Of a stretch of 64,000 nt of DNA, positions 1 to 8,835 are shown one piece after another. Below the pieces are notes generated by a model. That model worked only from the letters and a program-made list of their open reading frames with translations. It did not search any database and was not told the origin of the DNA. Source of the stretch: a bacterium (lineage in GTDB: Bacteria > Babelota > Babeliae > Babelales > RVW-14); contig CP064957.1 in assembly GCA_016699045.1 (NCBI GenBank), positions 930,001-994,000 on the forward strand, in the 5' to 3' direction. Within the stretch, counting starts at the first letter, position 1; every line of letters starts with the position of its first letter. The position numbers and the translations under genes are program-made.

Positions 1-1
1 T

Positions 2-1264
2 GGTGATGATGCCTTCAATGCCGTAGTGCCGCAATGCTTCGGCCATAAATTGTGTTGCCTGAACGCGGTTTGCGCCGTAGGTGGTAATTTTTGCAATCAT
101 GGGATCAAAGTATGCGGTAATCTCAACGCCCTCAAAAAGATCGTGATCGTGCCGCATAAACGGTACGCTTGGTGGCTGAAAATAATGAATGGTGCCGGTT
201 GAGGGCATAAAATTTTCATCAGGGTTTTCTGCGTACAGGCGGCATTCAAGTGCGTGGCCGCGCTGCGTAATATCGATTTGTTGGTACGGTAGCGCTCTGC
301 CTTGTGCCAACTCAAGTTGGAGTGCTACCAAGTCGATGCCAGTGGTAAGTTCGGTAACCGAATGTTCAACTTGTAAGCGCGTATTCATTTCTAAAAAATA
401 ACATTGTTCGTCGGCAGTTACTAAAAATTCAACAGTGCCAACGCTGTTGTAGCCAAGTGTTTGTGCCGCTTTAACTCCCAAGTTGTGAAGCTTGGTGCGC
501 GTGGATTGGCTGACAAATAAGCAGGGTGATTCTTCAATAATTTTTTGGTTGCGGCGTTGGATAGAACATTCACGTTCAAAAAGATGGATTGCGTTGGTAC
601 CATCGCCAGCAACTTGAACTTCAAGATGCCGCGTGTTTTCAAGGCAGCGCTCAATTAACAGTTTTGGTGAGCTCGTTAAATTTTTTGCTTGGCGAGCCGC
701 CATTTCCCAGGCTTGTTCAAAGGCTGCTTCATGTGTCACGCGGACCATGCCCTTGCCGCCGCCGCCCAACGGATCTTTTATCATGAGCGGGTAGCCAAGT
801 GATGCTGCATTTTGATGTGCTTGAGTGCGCGCGTGTGGCGCGTCAAGGTCGGCAAAAAAACCTGGCACAATTGGGATGCCTGCCTGCTGCATGGTGTTGC
901 GTGCGTTAATTTTGTCGCCCATCAATGCAATCAGGTCGTGATGCGGGCCAACCCATGTCAGGCCGTTTTCTTTTACGCGGTGGGCAAAGGAAGCATTTTC
1001 TGCTAAAAATCCGTAGCCGGGATGTATCGCGTCAGCTTCTGCGCGATGCGCGATGGAGATTAATGCTTCTTGGTTCATGTAGGCTGCCCGCCCATTGCCA
1101 GGCAATGGAAATGCCTGATCTGCGTTGCGAACAAAGCGCAATAAAATATCTTCTGGTGCGTAAACGGCAACCGTTGCTATGCCGAGTGCGCGGCAGGTTG
1201 CCTGAATGCGCAAGGCAATTTCAGAACGGTTGGCGATAAGGATTTTTTTGATTGGAGTGCGCAT
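2..1264 (-). CDS. accC: Biotin carboxylase subunit of an acyl-CoA carboxylase, C-terminus cut by window edge
   Basis: The frame is open from an ATG at 1264 to the window edge, giving about 421 residues with no stop, so the gene is partial. It should catalyse ATP-dependent carboxylation of biotin for acetyl-CoA (or propionyl-CoA) carboxylase in the cytoplasm. Visible motifs in order are ILIANRSEIALRI at the N-terminus, HPGYGFLAEN near residue 85, MGDK near 115, the ATP-grasp glycine loop KDPLGGGGKGM near 160, ERECSIQRRNQK near 235, and EMNTRLQVEHSVTE near 295. Full-length subunits are about 450 residues; a longer methylcrotonyl/propionyl type with a fused biotin domain cannot be excluded because the end is missing. 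It begins 9 bp after the stop of the upstream exported-protein gene, so it may be co-transcribed with that series. Confidence 0.93.
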   Translation of the reverse strand, partial: MRTPIKKILIANRSEIALRIQATCRALGIATVAVYAPEDILLRFVRNADQAFPLPGNGRAAYMNQEALISIAHRAEADAIHPGYGFLAENASFAHRVKENGLTWVGPHHDLIALMGDKINARNTMQQAGIPIVPGFFADLDAPHARTQAHQNAASLGYPLMIKDPLGGGGKGMVRVTHEAAFEQAWEMAARQAKNLTSSPKLLIERCLENTRHLEVQVAGDGTNAIHLFERECSIQRRNQKIIEESPCLFVSQSTRTKLHNLGVKAAQTLGYNSVGTVEFLVTADEQCYFLEMNTRLQVEHSVTELTTGIDLVALQLELAQGRALPYQQIDITQRGHALECRLYAENPDENFMPSTGTIHYFQPPSVPFMRHDHDLFEGVEITAYFDPMIAKITTYGANRVQATQFMAEALRHYGIEGIIT

Positions 1265-1273
1265 GAGGCACCA

Positions 1274-2182
1274 CTAAATTTTGTGAGCGAGTTCGTTGGC
1301 TTCTTCGGGTTCTTCTTCGTGCTGGTAGCTATTGAAAATTTCGTGCTCAAGCTCTTTTTCCAGTTCTTGAGCTGACGCTAAAATTTCTTTCACATTAATA
1401 CAGCATTCTTCGTAAGAATCGTCTGATAACTCATCAATCGATTTGGTTGTTGTTTGGTCGGCGCTGGTGTCTTTTGTAGCTACTTCTTCGTCATACTCTT
1501 CGTCTTCTTCGACCGGTTTGTGAGCAAAGAAATTGATGTTGGCCTGAACGCCAGAAATATCAAAGAATGTTTTGTAGCGGGACAACAAGCGCCAGATTTC
1601 AATAAAATCAGCTAGTTCTAACAGCCAAAATGCCATGTTCTGGTTGCTTGGCGTTTGTACAGAGCTTACATACGATAAAACACGCAAAGTTCCTTCGATA
1701 GCAACTTGAAGAGCTTGTGCGATTTTAAACATGCGGAGTTTCTTTTTGGCGTTGCCATACTTATTTTTGAAGGCGACATTTTCCGCATCAACAATCCGAA
1801 TAACATCGTACAAAACAGCCAATGTGTACGCGCTGACTTTTGGGATGCGGTTTGGGTAAACCAAATCTTTTAACAGATTTGTTTCACGTGTTGTTAGTAG
1901 CTCGCACCCAATTTTTGCATCGGTTGCAAGATTAGCAATGCCAGTTGTTAGGCCGATGATATTGGTATCTTCATGGTCCATACAGACAATGTACGGAATG
2001 TGCGCGACCGTGCGCAACAAGCCAAAAAGTACGGCATATTCAGCAACAAATTTTTTGGGATCCTTGATTTTTTCGCTGATCGTTTCTTTAAACGATTTTG
2101 ATTCTGCAGCGGCAAAGGTATTGGTCGTTGGTGTTGCCAATACAAGAACTACAAAAAATATACCGAAAATTTTTTTGAACAT
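1274..2182 (-). CDS. Exported protein of unknown function with acidic C-terminus
   Basis: This 302-residue protein is not recognised. Residues 1-25 form a clear Sec signal peptide (lysines, a hydrophobic stretch, then an AAA-type cleavage region). The middle is helical with scattered hydrophobic segments (for example YTLAVLYDVIRIVDAEN) and could be membrane-associated. The last 80 residues are very acidic, with EEDEEYDEE and EHEEEPEEAN-like stretches and a paired CC near residue 260. It sits between the exported hydrolase gene and accC in a same-strand run, with 54 bp and 9 bp gaps, which suggests a shared transcript. The function may relate to the envelope, but nothing in the sequence fixes it. 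Confidence 0.8.
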   Translation of the reverse strand: MFKKIFGIFFVVLVLATPTTNTFAAAESKSFKETISEKIKDPKKFVAEYAVLFGLLRTVAHIPYIVCMDHEDTNIIGLTTGIANLATDAKIGCELLTTRETNLLKDLVYPNRIPKVSAYTLAVLYDVIRIVDAENVAFKNKYGNAKKKLRMFKIAQALQVAIEGTLRVLSYVSSVQTPSNQNMAFWLLELADFIEIWRLLSRYKTFFDISGVQANINFFAHKPVEEDEEYDEEVATKDTSADQTTTKSIDELSDDSYEECCINVKEILASAQELEKELEHEIFNSYQHEEEPEEANELAHKI

Positions 2183-2236
2183 GATGTCCCTTAAGGCAGT
2201 TTTAAACCGATACTTTCTTTGGTATTGCAGCTTAAA

Positions 2237-3454
2237 TCAGTTGCTATGTTTGTCAACATTTCCTGCCATGGAAAAACATTGCGTCAGTTGATCGGTATGG
2301 TACGACAATATCTTGTCGGTTTTGAGCACATGTTCTTTGAAGTCATCAAATTCAAGATCAACAAATAAATCGCTCATCATTTTATATAATTCTTTTTGTT
2401 TGAAATGATTGCGTACGTGCGGATTTGAGGTGATCAAAGCTGCTTTAGTTTCAAGATTAAGGCTGTGCCAAATAGTTTCCCATTCGTTTCGTGTAATCAT
2501 CAAATCGTCTTTGCCATAAATAAAAAGCAGCGAGGTATCTTTAACCATTGGTAGGTAAGGCTCGATAGAAATATCGCTCAATTGTAAGCCCCAAATATTT
2601 TCGGTTAACCATTGCAACGAGTTACTGGCCCATTTCTTTTTCCAGGGCCATTGGTTTGCCCAGCCACCATTTTGTGGGGAACAGATCATTTTTGGATCGT
2701 GCTTAAGTTTTTCAACGATCAACGGCAATGATAGCCAGCAGCCATCAAGAATGATGCGATCAAAAATGCCTGGGTACATTGCGGCTGTTTTTAAGAAAAT
2801 AAAGGCGCCGTAGCAAATGCCAAGCCCGCAAACTTTTGTGTAATGTTTTTGCGCTTTAAAATGATTAACAACCGTTACCACGTCAATGTCTTCTTCTTGG
2901 CCAAGTGAGGCCAATGAGGAATCCATACCAAAGGTATTTTCAGCTAAATTCAGGCTCCAGGTGCCGATTTTAAATAAGCTAAAATCTTTAATGCCTTGAC
3001 CGCGAAAATCAAACAGCACAACATCACAATCAAACATATCAACAAATGGTGTCATGTACTCGCGCGGGTTGGTAAAACCTTCGCCAATAATCATGAGCGT
3101 ATCGCTACCGCGATCGAAGTAGGTGCAGCCGAGTGGTATGTGGTCGGGCGTTATCAGGGTCATGGTTTTGCCAACACTTTTTTGATCTGGCTTTTTTTTG
3201 CGGTGGTGCGCGCGTACTTTTTTAGGTTGAGAAATAAATGAGGTGTCAAAATACAATGATTTGTTTAAGTAATTATTGCGGTAGTTGGCAAAGGCATTAA
3301 AAGCATGGGGAAGTTCTTGAGCTTGCTCTTTGCCAAACGCTATTTCGTTGTGATGAGCATACGAAAAGGTCGGTTGTGGTTGGTTTGTTGGTGTAAGTTG
3401 TGCATTATATAATAAATTAACCATCATGGCAGCTGTTTTAATAAATTTTTTCAT
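2237..3454 (-). CDS. Exported alpha/beta hydrolase with a cysteine nucleophile elbow
   Basis: This 405-residue protein has a hydrophobic N-terminal segment that looks like a signal peptide or anchor, then a basic linker near residues 80-95 (RAHHRKKKPDQK), then an alpha/beta-hydrolase fold. The oxyanion-side strand reads MIIGEGFTNPREY, followed by DVVLFDFRGQG. The nucleophile elbow is GLGICYGAF, so the G-x-C-x-G position holds Cys rather than Ser, as in dienelactone hydrolase. The likely acid is the Asp of FIYGKDDLMI and the likely base the His of NPHVRNHF. The substrate is unknown. It lies in the minus-strand run of exported proteins and may act in the periplasm or outside the cell. Confidence 0.75.
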   Translation of the reverse strand: MKKFIKTAAMMVNLLYNAQLTPTNQPQPTFSYAHHNEIAFGKEQAQELPHAFNAFANYRNNYLNKSLYFDTSFISQPKKVRAHHRKKKPDQKSVGKTMTLITPDHIPLGCTYFDRGSDTLMIIGEGFTNPREYMTPFVDMFDCDVVLFDFRGQGIKDFSLFKIGTWSLNLAENTFGMDSSLASLGQEEDIDVVTVVNHFKAQKHYTKVCGLGICYGAFIFLKTAAMYPGIFDRIILDGCWLSLPLIVEKLKHDPKMICSPQNGGWANQWPWKKKWASNSLQWLTENIWGLQLSDISIEPYLPMVKDTSLLFIYGKDDLMITRNEWETIWHSLNLETKAALITSNPHVRNHFKQKELYKMMSDLFVDLEFDDFKEHVLKTDKILSYHTDQLTQCFSMAGNVDKHSN

Positions 3455-3527
3455 GTTTTCCTACTGAAGTTAAATGTTGTTCTCAAAGATTTAATAGTTA
3501 ATTTTTTATAACCAATGATTAATGTTT

Positions 3528-4043
3528 CTAACAACCTGGGTAGTTGCCGTAGGTTTGTTGGGCGTATTCTTCGATTTCTTCATCAGTTGCCAAGAGCCTG
3601 AACCAGTCTGCTGCTGGGCCTCTGCTGTCGTAAGGAACAGCAAGATTAGCGCTTAAAAGAAGATCTGCCAAATTTTGTTCATCAACGTACACTTCTCCGG
3701 TAATAGTGCCAGGACTGCCGGCGCGTCTCATTTCGCGCAATTCGATTACTTTTGCATTCTTCAAAGCTTTTTCGGTAAATGCGCGTGCTTCTTGTGCTTT
3801 TTGTTTAACAATATCGTGTCTGCTGTTCATATTAGGGCAATCGATGCCCGCCATTAAGACTGTTGTTTTTTGCCAAATTTCTGGCCATCCGTTGATGAAA
3901 ATATCGAACGCTTCACCCTTTTCCACAGAAGTAACTTCTGAAATGATTATATTTCCGTAGTGACCTTGCTTTGAGGCTGCTGCAAAAAGTGATGAGTTTA
4001 AGCTCAAAAACAAAAGTAACATGAGTGCATTAACTATTTTCAT
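3528..4043 (-). CDS. Exported SNase-like (thermonuclease fold) protein with degenerate active site
   Basis: This 171-residue protein has a signal peptide (residues 1-22, ending ...SLFAAA) and a single staphylococcal-nuclease-like OB-fold domain. The order of elements matches the family: a strand with a VTSVEKGEAFDIFI-like start, VLMAGIDCPNMNS at the place of the family VRLxGIDxPE motif, a helix QKAQEARAFTEKAL, then GEVYVDEQNLADLLLSANLAVPY. By this alignment the catalytic Arg before GID is Leu, the Glu after the Pro is Asn, and the second Arg is not kept. It may therefore bind nucleic acid or be non-enzymatic. Its start overlaps the stop of the upstream carrier-like gene by 4 bp (ATGA), a sign of translational coupling. 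Confidence 0.7.
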   Translation of the reverse strand: MKIVNALMLLLFLSLNSSLFAAASKQGHYGNIIISEVTSVEKGEAFDIFINGWPEIWQKTTVLMAGIDCPNMNSRHDIVKQKAQEARAFTEKALKNAKVIELREMRRAGSPGTITGEVYVDEQNLADLLLSANLAVPYDSRGPAADWFRLLATDEEIEEYAQQTYGNYPGC

Positions 4044-4978
4044 TCTTTTCCTTCTTCGGCGTATATGCCTAATTCTTTAAGCGCTTCAAAGTATAATCTA
4101 ACAAAAACTACACCAGAAACAACTTGGCCGGTCCGAAAGCCCAAACCTCTGCCGATAAGTGTTTTAAAGCCGCTTTCGTTGTACAAAGATTTAAAAACAG
4201 AAAACATCGTTGGATAAATTTTTCCGTCAATATCTCCCTGCATCAGAACTTTGGCAGTATTTGGAGGAGTTGTCAAAAGGGCTGCGCATAGAGCGGCAGT
4301 TGCCCCGCCGGCAATGTTGGCGGTCCATTCATAATCAGAGTCATGCAGATCAAAAGCATTACTGATGTGTCCGCCCCACTCCGGTACCCAGGCGGTCGTG
4401 ATAATAGAATTTCTGATAACGGCTGGTCCCAAGCCGCGCCATAAACTTTGTATGCCGTGATGATTAACTAAATGTTTAACGATTGTATAAAAGCTCGTTG
4501 TTTTTTCGAGCATAGTTTTTTGTAATTCTTGATTGTGGCGGTACATAAAAAGCATTTCGTTTGGTGTTGCAACGCTGGCAGACAAAGCGCCTGCAGTACT
4601 TGCAGCGATAATGCGGTCCTGGTCTGAAAGCGGTTTTCCTTCATGGCGTGTCAGATTGAGCAAGTAGCGTGTGAAGGCATCGTATGCTACAAACTGAATG
4701 CTCATGGTCGGGAAGCGTGCCACTGCGTTGAGGACGTACCCGCGGTACCAGAAGTGTGGGCTGTTAGAAAATGGGAGGCCACATAAATGTCTGTTTTGCA
4801 GGTGCATCCAGCGGAGTTCAGCGCCAACGCCAACGGCTCCAGCTCCGCCAGCAATCAGAACATCCTTGAATAAAGCTAGCTGCTTTTCGGCAATGGATTG
4901 GACTGTTTCACAAGCTTCTGGTGCTGCAGCGCGTAAGAAATGGAGAGGGAGTAAGGCGAGTAACCATACATGTTTCAT
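4040..4978 (-). CDS. Mitochondrial carrier family (SLC25-like) membrane protein with an N-terminal signal sequence
   Basis: The 312-residue protein shows three related repeats of about 100 residues, as in eukaryotic mitochondrial carriers. The hallmark aromatic-basic-glycine motif appears in each repeat: FWYRG near 77-80, HGIQSLWRG at 174-182 and GFKTLIGRG near 270-278. The helix-1 PxDxxK motif is partly kept: PNEMLF at 139-144 in repeat 2 and PPNTAK at 238-243 in repeat 3; repeat 1 has lost the Pro. Repeats 2 and 3 start with the typical AGxxAxxxAxxxTxP helix. Residues 1-18 look like a signal peptide. A GGAG motif lies 8 bp before the ATG (minus strand). It heads a run of exported-protein genes. 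The family normally exchanges metabolites or nucleotides across mitochondrial membranes; in bacteria it is rare and known as an effector in Legionella (LncP). The substrate is unknown. Confidence 0.8.
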   Translation of the reverse strand: MKHVWLLALLPLHFLRAAAPEACETVQSIAEKQLALFKDVLIAGGAGAVGVGAELRWMHLQNRHLCGLPFSNSPHFWYRGYVLNAVARFPTMSIQFVAYDAFTRYLLNLTRHEGKPLSDQDRIIAASTAGALSASVATPNEMLFMYRHNQELQKTMLEKTTSFYTIVKHLVNHHGIQSLWRGLGPAVIRNSIITTAWVPEWGGHISNAFDLHDSDYEWTANIAGGATAALCAALLTTPPNTAKVLMQGDIDGKIYPTMFSVFKSLYNESGFKTLIGRGLGFRTGQVVSGVVFVRLYFEALKELGIYAEEGKE

Positions 4979-5132
4979 ACGTTTCTCCGTTTTTGTGAGT
5001 CAGTTTATGGGAGTAAAATTTAAAAAAATGAGCAGTTTTTTTTAAAATGCTACTTTTTTAGACATCGTACACAAATCGTTTTAAACTAATCAATAAAAGC
5101 ACTTTTTACCCCATCAGTACGTGAGTTTATTA

Positions 5133-6367
5133 ATGAATGCCCAGTTGCTAAAAAAACAGTTTCCTCTTTTTGCCCACCACCACGACGTGGTGTACCTGGA
5201 CAATGCCGCTACTTATCAAAAGCCGCAGGTGGTGATTTCTGCCATGAGCACGTTTTATGAAACGTCGTATGCCAGTGTGCATCGTGGTTTGTACGAGCTT
5301 GGCGAGCAGGCAACTGAGCAGTACGAGGCTGTTCGTGGCCAAATGGCAACGTTTATTAATGCCGCTCACGAGTCAGAAATTATCTTTACCAAAGGCGCTA
5401 CTGAAGGTTTTAACATGGTTGCGCACAGCTGGGCAGCGCAGCATGTGAACGCGGGCGATGAAATTTTATTGTCGCAGGTTGAGCATCACGCCAATTTGTT
5501 GCCGTGGCAACGCGTTGCACAAAAGACGGGCGCCAAGCTGCGTTTTGTGCCGCTCGATGTAGAAACTTTTTTGTTAGAATTTTCAGCTGATTTGATTACG
5601 CCAAAAACTAAATTAGTATCGTTAACGTACGATTCCAACGTGCTCGGGCCGGTATGGCCTGCCGGCATGCTGGAAGACATTATGGCACAAGCCCACGCGG
5701 TTGGTGCGCGCGTCATGCTGGACACGACCCAGGCCATGATTCACCACAAAATTGACGTACAAAAAATGAATGTTGATTTTGTTGCTTTTTCCGGCCACAA
5801 GATGGCGGGGCCGACCGGTGTTGGTGTTTTGTATATCAAAAAAGAATTGCATGACGAAGTAGAGCCGTACCAAGTGGGTGGCTCGATGGTGTACTCAGTT
5901 TCTTTCGATAACGCGGTCTGGGCCCAAGTGCCACAAAAATTTGAAGCAGGAACGCCGGCCATTGTTGAAGTTATTGGGCTGGGCGCAACCATCGACTTTT
6001 TAAATACGAACGTAAACTTTGAGCAACTGGCAAGGCACGAAGCAGCGCTTACGCAACAGCTGGTAACGGGCTTGCAAGCGCTTGAGGGCGTGCACATTGC
6101 CGGCAACACGCAGGCATTGGCAACGCATGGCCACTAGTAAGCTTTTGGGTTGATGGTATTCATCCGCACGATTTGGCAACGTATCTTGCCAGCAAAAATA
6201 TTGCATTGCGAGCCGGGCATCATTGTGCCCAACCGTTGGCAGATTTGTTGGGCGTGGCAGCGTTACTGCGCGTGAGCTTTGGTATGTACAACACGGCCGA
6301 AGATGTTGAGCGGTGTCTTAAACAGGTGGCCGACGGTATACAATTTTTTAGATCACTACAACGATAA
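5133..6367 (+). CDS. sufS: SufS cysteine desulfurase, split by a one-base frameshift near 6131
   Basis: SufS is a PLP enzyme that takes sulfur from cysteine for Fe-S cluster assembly. The first frame runs to a TAG at 6135-6137 and has YLDNAATYQKP, the His-rich SQVEHHANLLPWQ segment and the PLP-lysine motif FSGHKMAGPTG. The second frame continues directly with PLVSFWVDG, then the active-site cysteine loop RAGHHCAQP and the usual C-terminal helix, ending at 6367. Re-inserting one base in the GGCCA at 6129-6133 joins them into about 411 residues, the usual family length. The start is uncertain: a GTG at 5121 lies in the same frame, and neither start has a strong ribosome site. Either the gene is inactive, the frameshift is programmed, or a base was missed in sequencing. 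It is followed 5 bp later by sufU. Confidence 0.9.
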
Positions 6368-6372
6368 ACGCT

Positions 6373-6747
6373 ATGAATATGTATCAAGAAGAATTACTCG
6401 ATCATTTTAAATATCCGCGCAACAATACGCCGCTGGATAACCCAAATTTTTCATCAGACAAAAAGAATCCTTCCTGTGGGGATGTGATGCACATTGAAGG
6501 CATTATTGTTGACAATATCTTGACTAAGGTTGCTTTTCAAGGAACCGGGTGCGTGATTAGTCAGGCAACAGCCTCCATGCTGACCGAGCAGGTTTTGGGA
6601 AAAAAAACTGAACACATTCTTGCGTTAACCGATCAGGATATTCTTGATTTAATTGGCATTGAGCTGGGGCCGGTGCGTATTAAATGCGCCCTGCTGTCGC
6701 TGCAAGCGCTTCAAGAAGGCATAAGTAAATTTCGTCAACAACCATAA
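6373..6747 (+). CDS. sufU: SufU/IscU-type Fe-S cluster scaffold protein
   Basis: This 124-residue protein belongs to the IscU/SufU fold. The three conserved cysteines are visible in NPSCGD (residue ~36), GTGCVISQA (~58) and RIKCALL (~105), and the helix YQEELLDHFKYPRN at the N-terminus is typical of the family. It accepts sulfur from the desulfurase encoded immediately upstream and either holds nascent clusters (IscU) or acts as a zinc-dependent sulfur acceptor (SufU). The short length and the pairing with SufS favour SufU. The gene starts 5 bp after sufS and is followed by the aminopeptidase gene at a 10-bp gap, so all three are probably one operon. Confidence 0.9.
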   Translation: MNMYQEELLDHFKYPRNNTPLDNPNFSSDKKNPSCGDVMHIEGIIVDNILTKVAFQGTGCVISQATASMLTEQVLGKKTEHILALTDQDILDLIGIELGPVRIKCALLSLQALQEGISKFRQQP

Positions 6748-6757
6748 AGGAATTATT

Positions 6758-8281
6758 ATGATTACGATCAAGCCAACGTCTCAAAACTTATGGGACATTG
6801 TCGCAGAAAGTTATATTTTTTTCGTTAATGAATCGTTAGATAGTGAATCTGACAATGCGAATTTTACCAAAATTCAAGAGTACTATCCGCAGGTCAAAGC
6901 CGTTCTTAAAAAGCATAATTTTGAAGGCAAACAAGGCCAATCATACATTTTGACCGCTATGCAAAATGACCGCCTCGTAGAATTTATATTTGTCGGTCTT
7001 GGCAAGCACACCAAGAGCTGGGATGTTGAATTAGAAAAGTTACGTCGCGCCATTGGCAACGTTACCTTATTGCTCAAAAAACATGGTCTGCGTTCTGCTG
7101 CAATTGGCTTGCCTGAAGAAAAACCGTACAACATCAGCCGTGCTGAATTACTCAAGCAACTGATCGTGACCATGCACATGGCCAACTACGAATTTAATGT
7201 TTACAAAACCAAAGAGCCAAAAAAAGATTGGCAATGCGACGTCAGTTTTGTTGTTGATGCCAGCGAAGAAAAAGCATTGGCTGCAAGTGCAAACCACGGC
7301 ATGATTATGGGCGAAGCGATCAACCAAGCGCGCCACTGGGCAGATTTGCCAGCCAATATTATGACGCCAACCGCTTTGGCAGACGAAGCGGAAAAAATCG
7401 CCAAGCAGTACAAATTAAAATGCACTATCTTTGGCCGTGATGAAGCTGAAAAGCTTGGTATGGGCGCCTTCTTGGCGGTTGATGCCGGTTCAGATCAACC
7501 AGGTAAATTTGTTATTCTTGAACACAAAGCGGCGTCAAAAGATGCACAAACGATTGCGTTGCTGGGCAAGGGCGTGATGTTTGATACCGGCGGTATTAGT
7601 TTGAAGCAATCAGATTTTATGACCGGCATGAAGTACGATATGTCCGGTGCGGCTGCAGTTATCGCGTCCATGAAAATTTTTGCGCAGCTTAATCCCGATA
7701 TTAATGTGGTTGGCATTACGCCGCTGGTTGAAAATATGCCAAGCGGCAAAGCTGCTCGCCAAGACGATATTGTGACTGCCATGAACGGCAAATCGATTGA
7801 AATTAAGAGCACCGATGCTGAAGGTCGTTTGATTCTTTCAGACGCCATGTGCTATGCCGAAAAGTTCCACAAGCCTGATATCATGATTGATATTGCCACG
7901 TTGACCGGCGCTTGTTTGTATGCGCTTGGTTACTTTTATTCAGGCCTGATGACGCAGGACGAAGAGCTGATGAAAGTGTTGCCAGAGATTGGTAAAAAGA
8001 CTGGCGATCGCATTTGGCCGTTGCCACTTGATGACGATTTTAAAGCCGCCAACAATTCGCTTGTTGCCGATTTGGCCAACGTTGGTTGCCGTAGCTACAA
8101 AGCGGGCACTATCACGGCCGGCTGCTTTTTAAGCGAGTTTGTTGATAAAGCGCGCTGGGCGCATATTGATATTGCGGGGACCGCTGATGGCGTGCCGGGC
8201 AATATTAGCTACCTGGGCAAAACGTCGGCCGGTGCTGGGATCAGGCTTCTCGTTGATTTTGTTTTGAATTTTAAACATTAG
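6758..8281 (+). CDS. pepA: Leucyl aminopeptidase (M17 family)
   Basis: A 507-residue cytosolic aminopeptidase that removes N-terminal residues using two metal ions. The catalytic domain is clear: ALLGKGVMFDTGGISLK near residue 270 carries the metal-binding Lys and Asp, GAAAVIASM follows, and STDAEGRLILSDAMCYAE near 350 holds the conserved Asp-x-Glu and the catalytic Arg; the first residue of the usual NTDAEGRL is Ser here. C-terminal DIATLTGACLYALG and HIDIAGTA match the family. The N-terminal 170 residues form the variable domain. A good GGAATT ribosome site precedes the ATG. It is the last gene of the suf run and ends just before a bidirectional terminator. Confidence 0.95.
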   Translation: MITIKPTSQNLWDIVAESYIFFVNESLDSESDNANFTKIQEYYPQVKAVLKKHNFEGKQGQSYILTAMQNDRLVEFIFVGLGKHTKSWDVELEKLRRAIGNVTLLLKKHGLRSAAIGLPEEKPYNISRAELLKQLIVTMHMANYEFNVYKTKEPKKDWQCDVSFVVDASEEKALAASANHGMIMGEAINQARHWADLPANIMTPTALADEAEKIAKQYKLKCTIFGRDEAEKLGMGAFLAVDAGSDQPGKFVILEHKAASKDAQTIALLGKGVMFDTGGISLKQSDFMTGMKYDMSGAAAVIASMKIFAQLNPDINVVGITPLVENMPSGKAARQDDIVTAMNGKSIEIKSTDAEGRLILSDAMCYAEKFHKPDIMIDIATLTGACLYALGYFYSGLMTQDEELMKVLPEIGKKTGDRIWPLPLDDDFKAANNSLVADLANVGCRSYKAGTITAGCFLSEFVDKARWAHIDIAGTADGVPGNISYLGKTSAGAGIRLLVDFVLNFKH

Positions 8282-8293
8282 TTTTTTTAAAAT

Positions 8294-8357
8294 AAAAATT
8301 GAGCCTTTTGTTTCATTTGTTTTATTGCAAAACGTGAGACAAGGCTCAATTTTTTTT
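8294..8357. terminator. Bidirectional rho-independent terminator between pepA and the tRNA pair
   Basis: The arms AAAAATTGAGCCTT (8294-8307) and AAGGCTCAATTTTTTT (8341-8356) pair over 14 bases around a 33-base loop. Runs of A on one side and T on the other let it serve both pepA (plus) and the tRNA genes (minus). Confidence 0.8.
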
Positions 8358-8437
8358 ATTGTATGAATTTATAACGAATGATTTTGATAAAAAAATAGCC
8401 CCAGCAAGTCTAAGCCTACCAGAGCGAATTTGAAAAG

Positions 8438-8513
8438 TGGCTCCCCGAGTAGGACTCGAACCTACGACCTAACGATTAACAGTCGTGTGCTCTACCAACT
8501 GAGCTATCGGGGA
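8438..8513 (-). tRNA. tRNA-Asn (GUU anticodon)
   Basis: Read on the minus strand the sequence folds as a cloverleaf. The acceptor stem TCCCCGA pairs with TCGGGGA, the D-arm contains AGCTCAGTTGGTAGAGC, and the anticodon loop CTGTTAA carries GTT. The T-arm reads GTAGGTTCGAGTCCTAC. The discriminator G is followed by an encoded CCA at 8438-8440. It lies 43 bp downstream of tRNA-Val, so the two are probably one transcript. Confidence 0.97.
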
Positions 8514-8556
8514 GCGAATTTCAATGGATGGGCCAGGCATTTCCTTCAGAAATGAC

Positions 8557-8633
8557 TGGTGGGCGAAGCGGGATTCGAACCTGCGACCCCCTGCTTGTAA
8601 GGCAGATGCTCTAACCAACTGAGCTATTCGCCC
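8557..8633 (-). tRNA. tRNA-Val (UAC anticodon)
   Basis: On the minus strand the acceptor stem GGGCGAA pairs with TTCGCCC. The D-arm reads AGCTCAGTTGGTTAGAGC, the anticodon loop CTTACAA carries TAC, and the T-arm contains GCAGGTTCGAATCCCGC. CCA is encoded at 8557-8559. It is the first gene of a two-tRNA unit with tRNA-Asn. Confidence 0.97.
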
Positions 8634-8835
8634 GGCACTGTTGTCCTCCGAAGCTATCAGAGCGTAGGAGGAGTTGTAAAAAACAGATGAACAGAGATTA
8701 AAGTAAAAACGTGAGCAAGTCAAAGTTTTTTTACCCTTTTTACTTCAATTTTTGAGGTCGATTTAAAAACATCTTCTGACAGAGCTTTTGTCAGTAAGTG
8801 TTTTTGGTAAAAACGTATATCGCTTTTAGCGGCTA

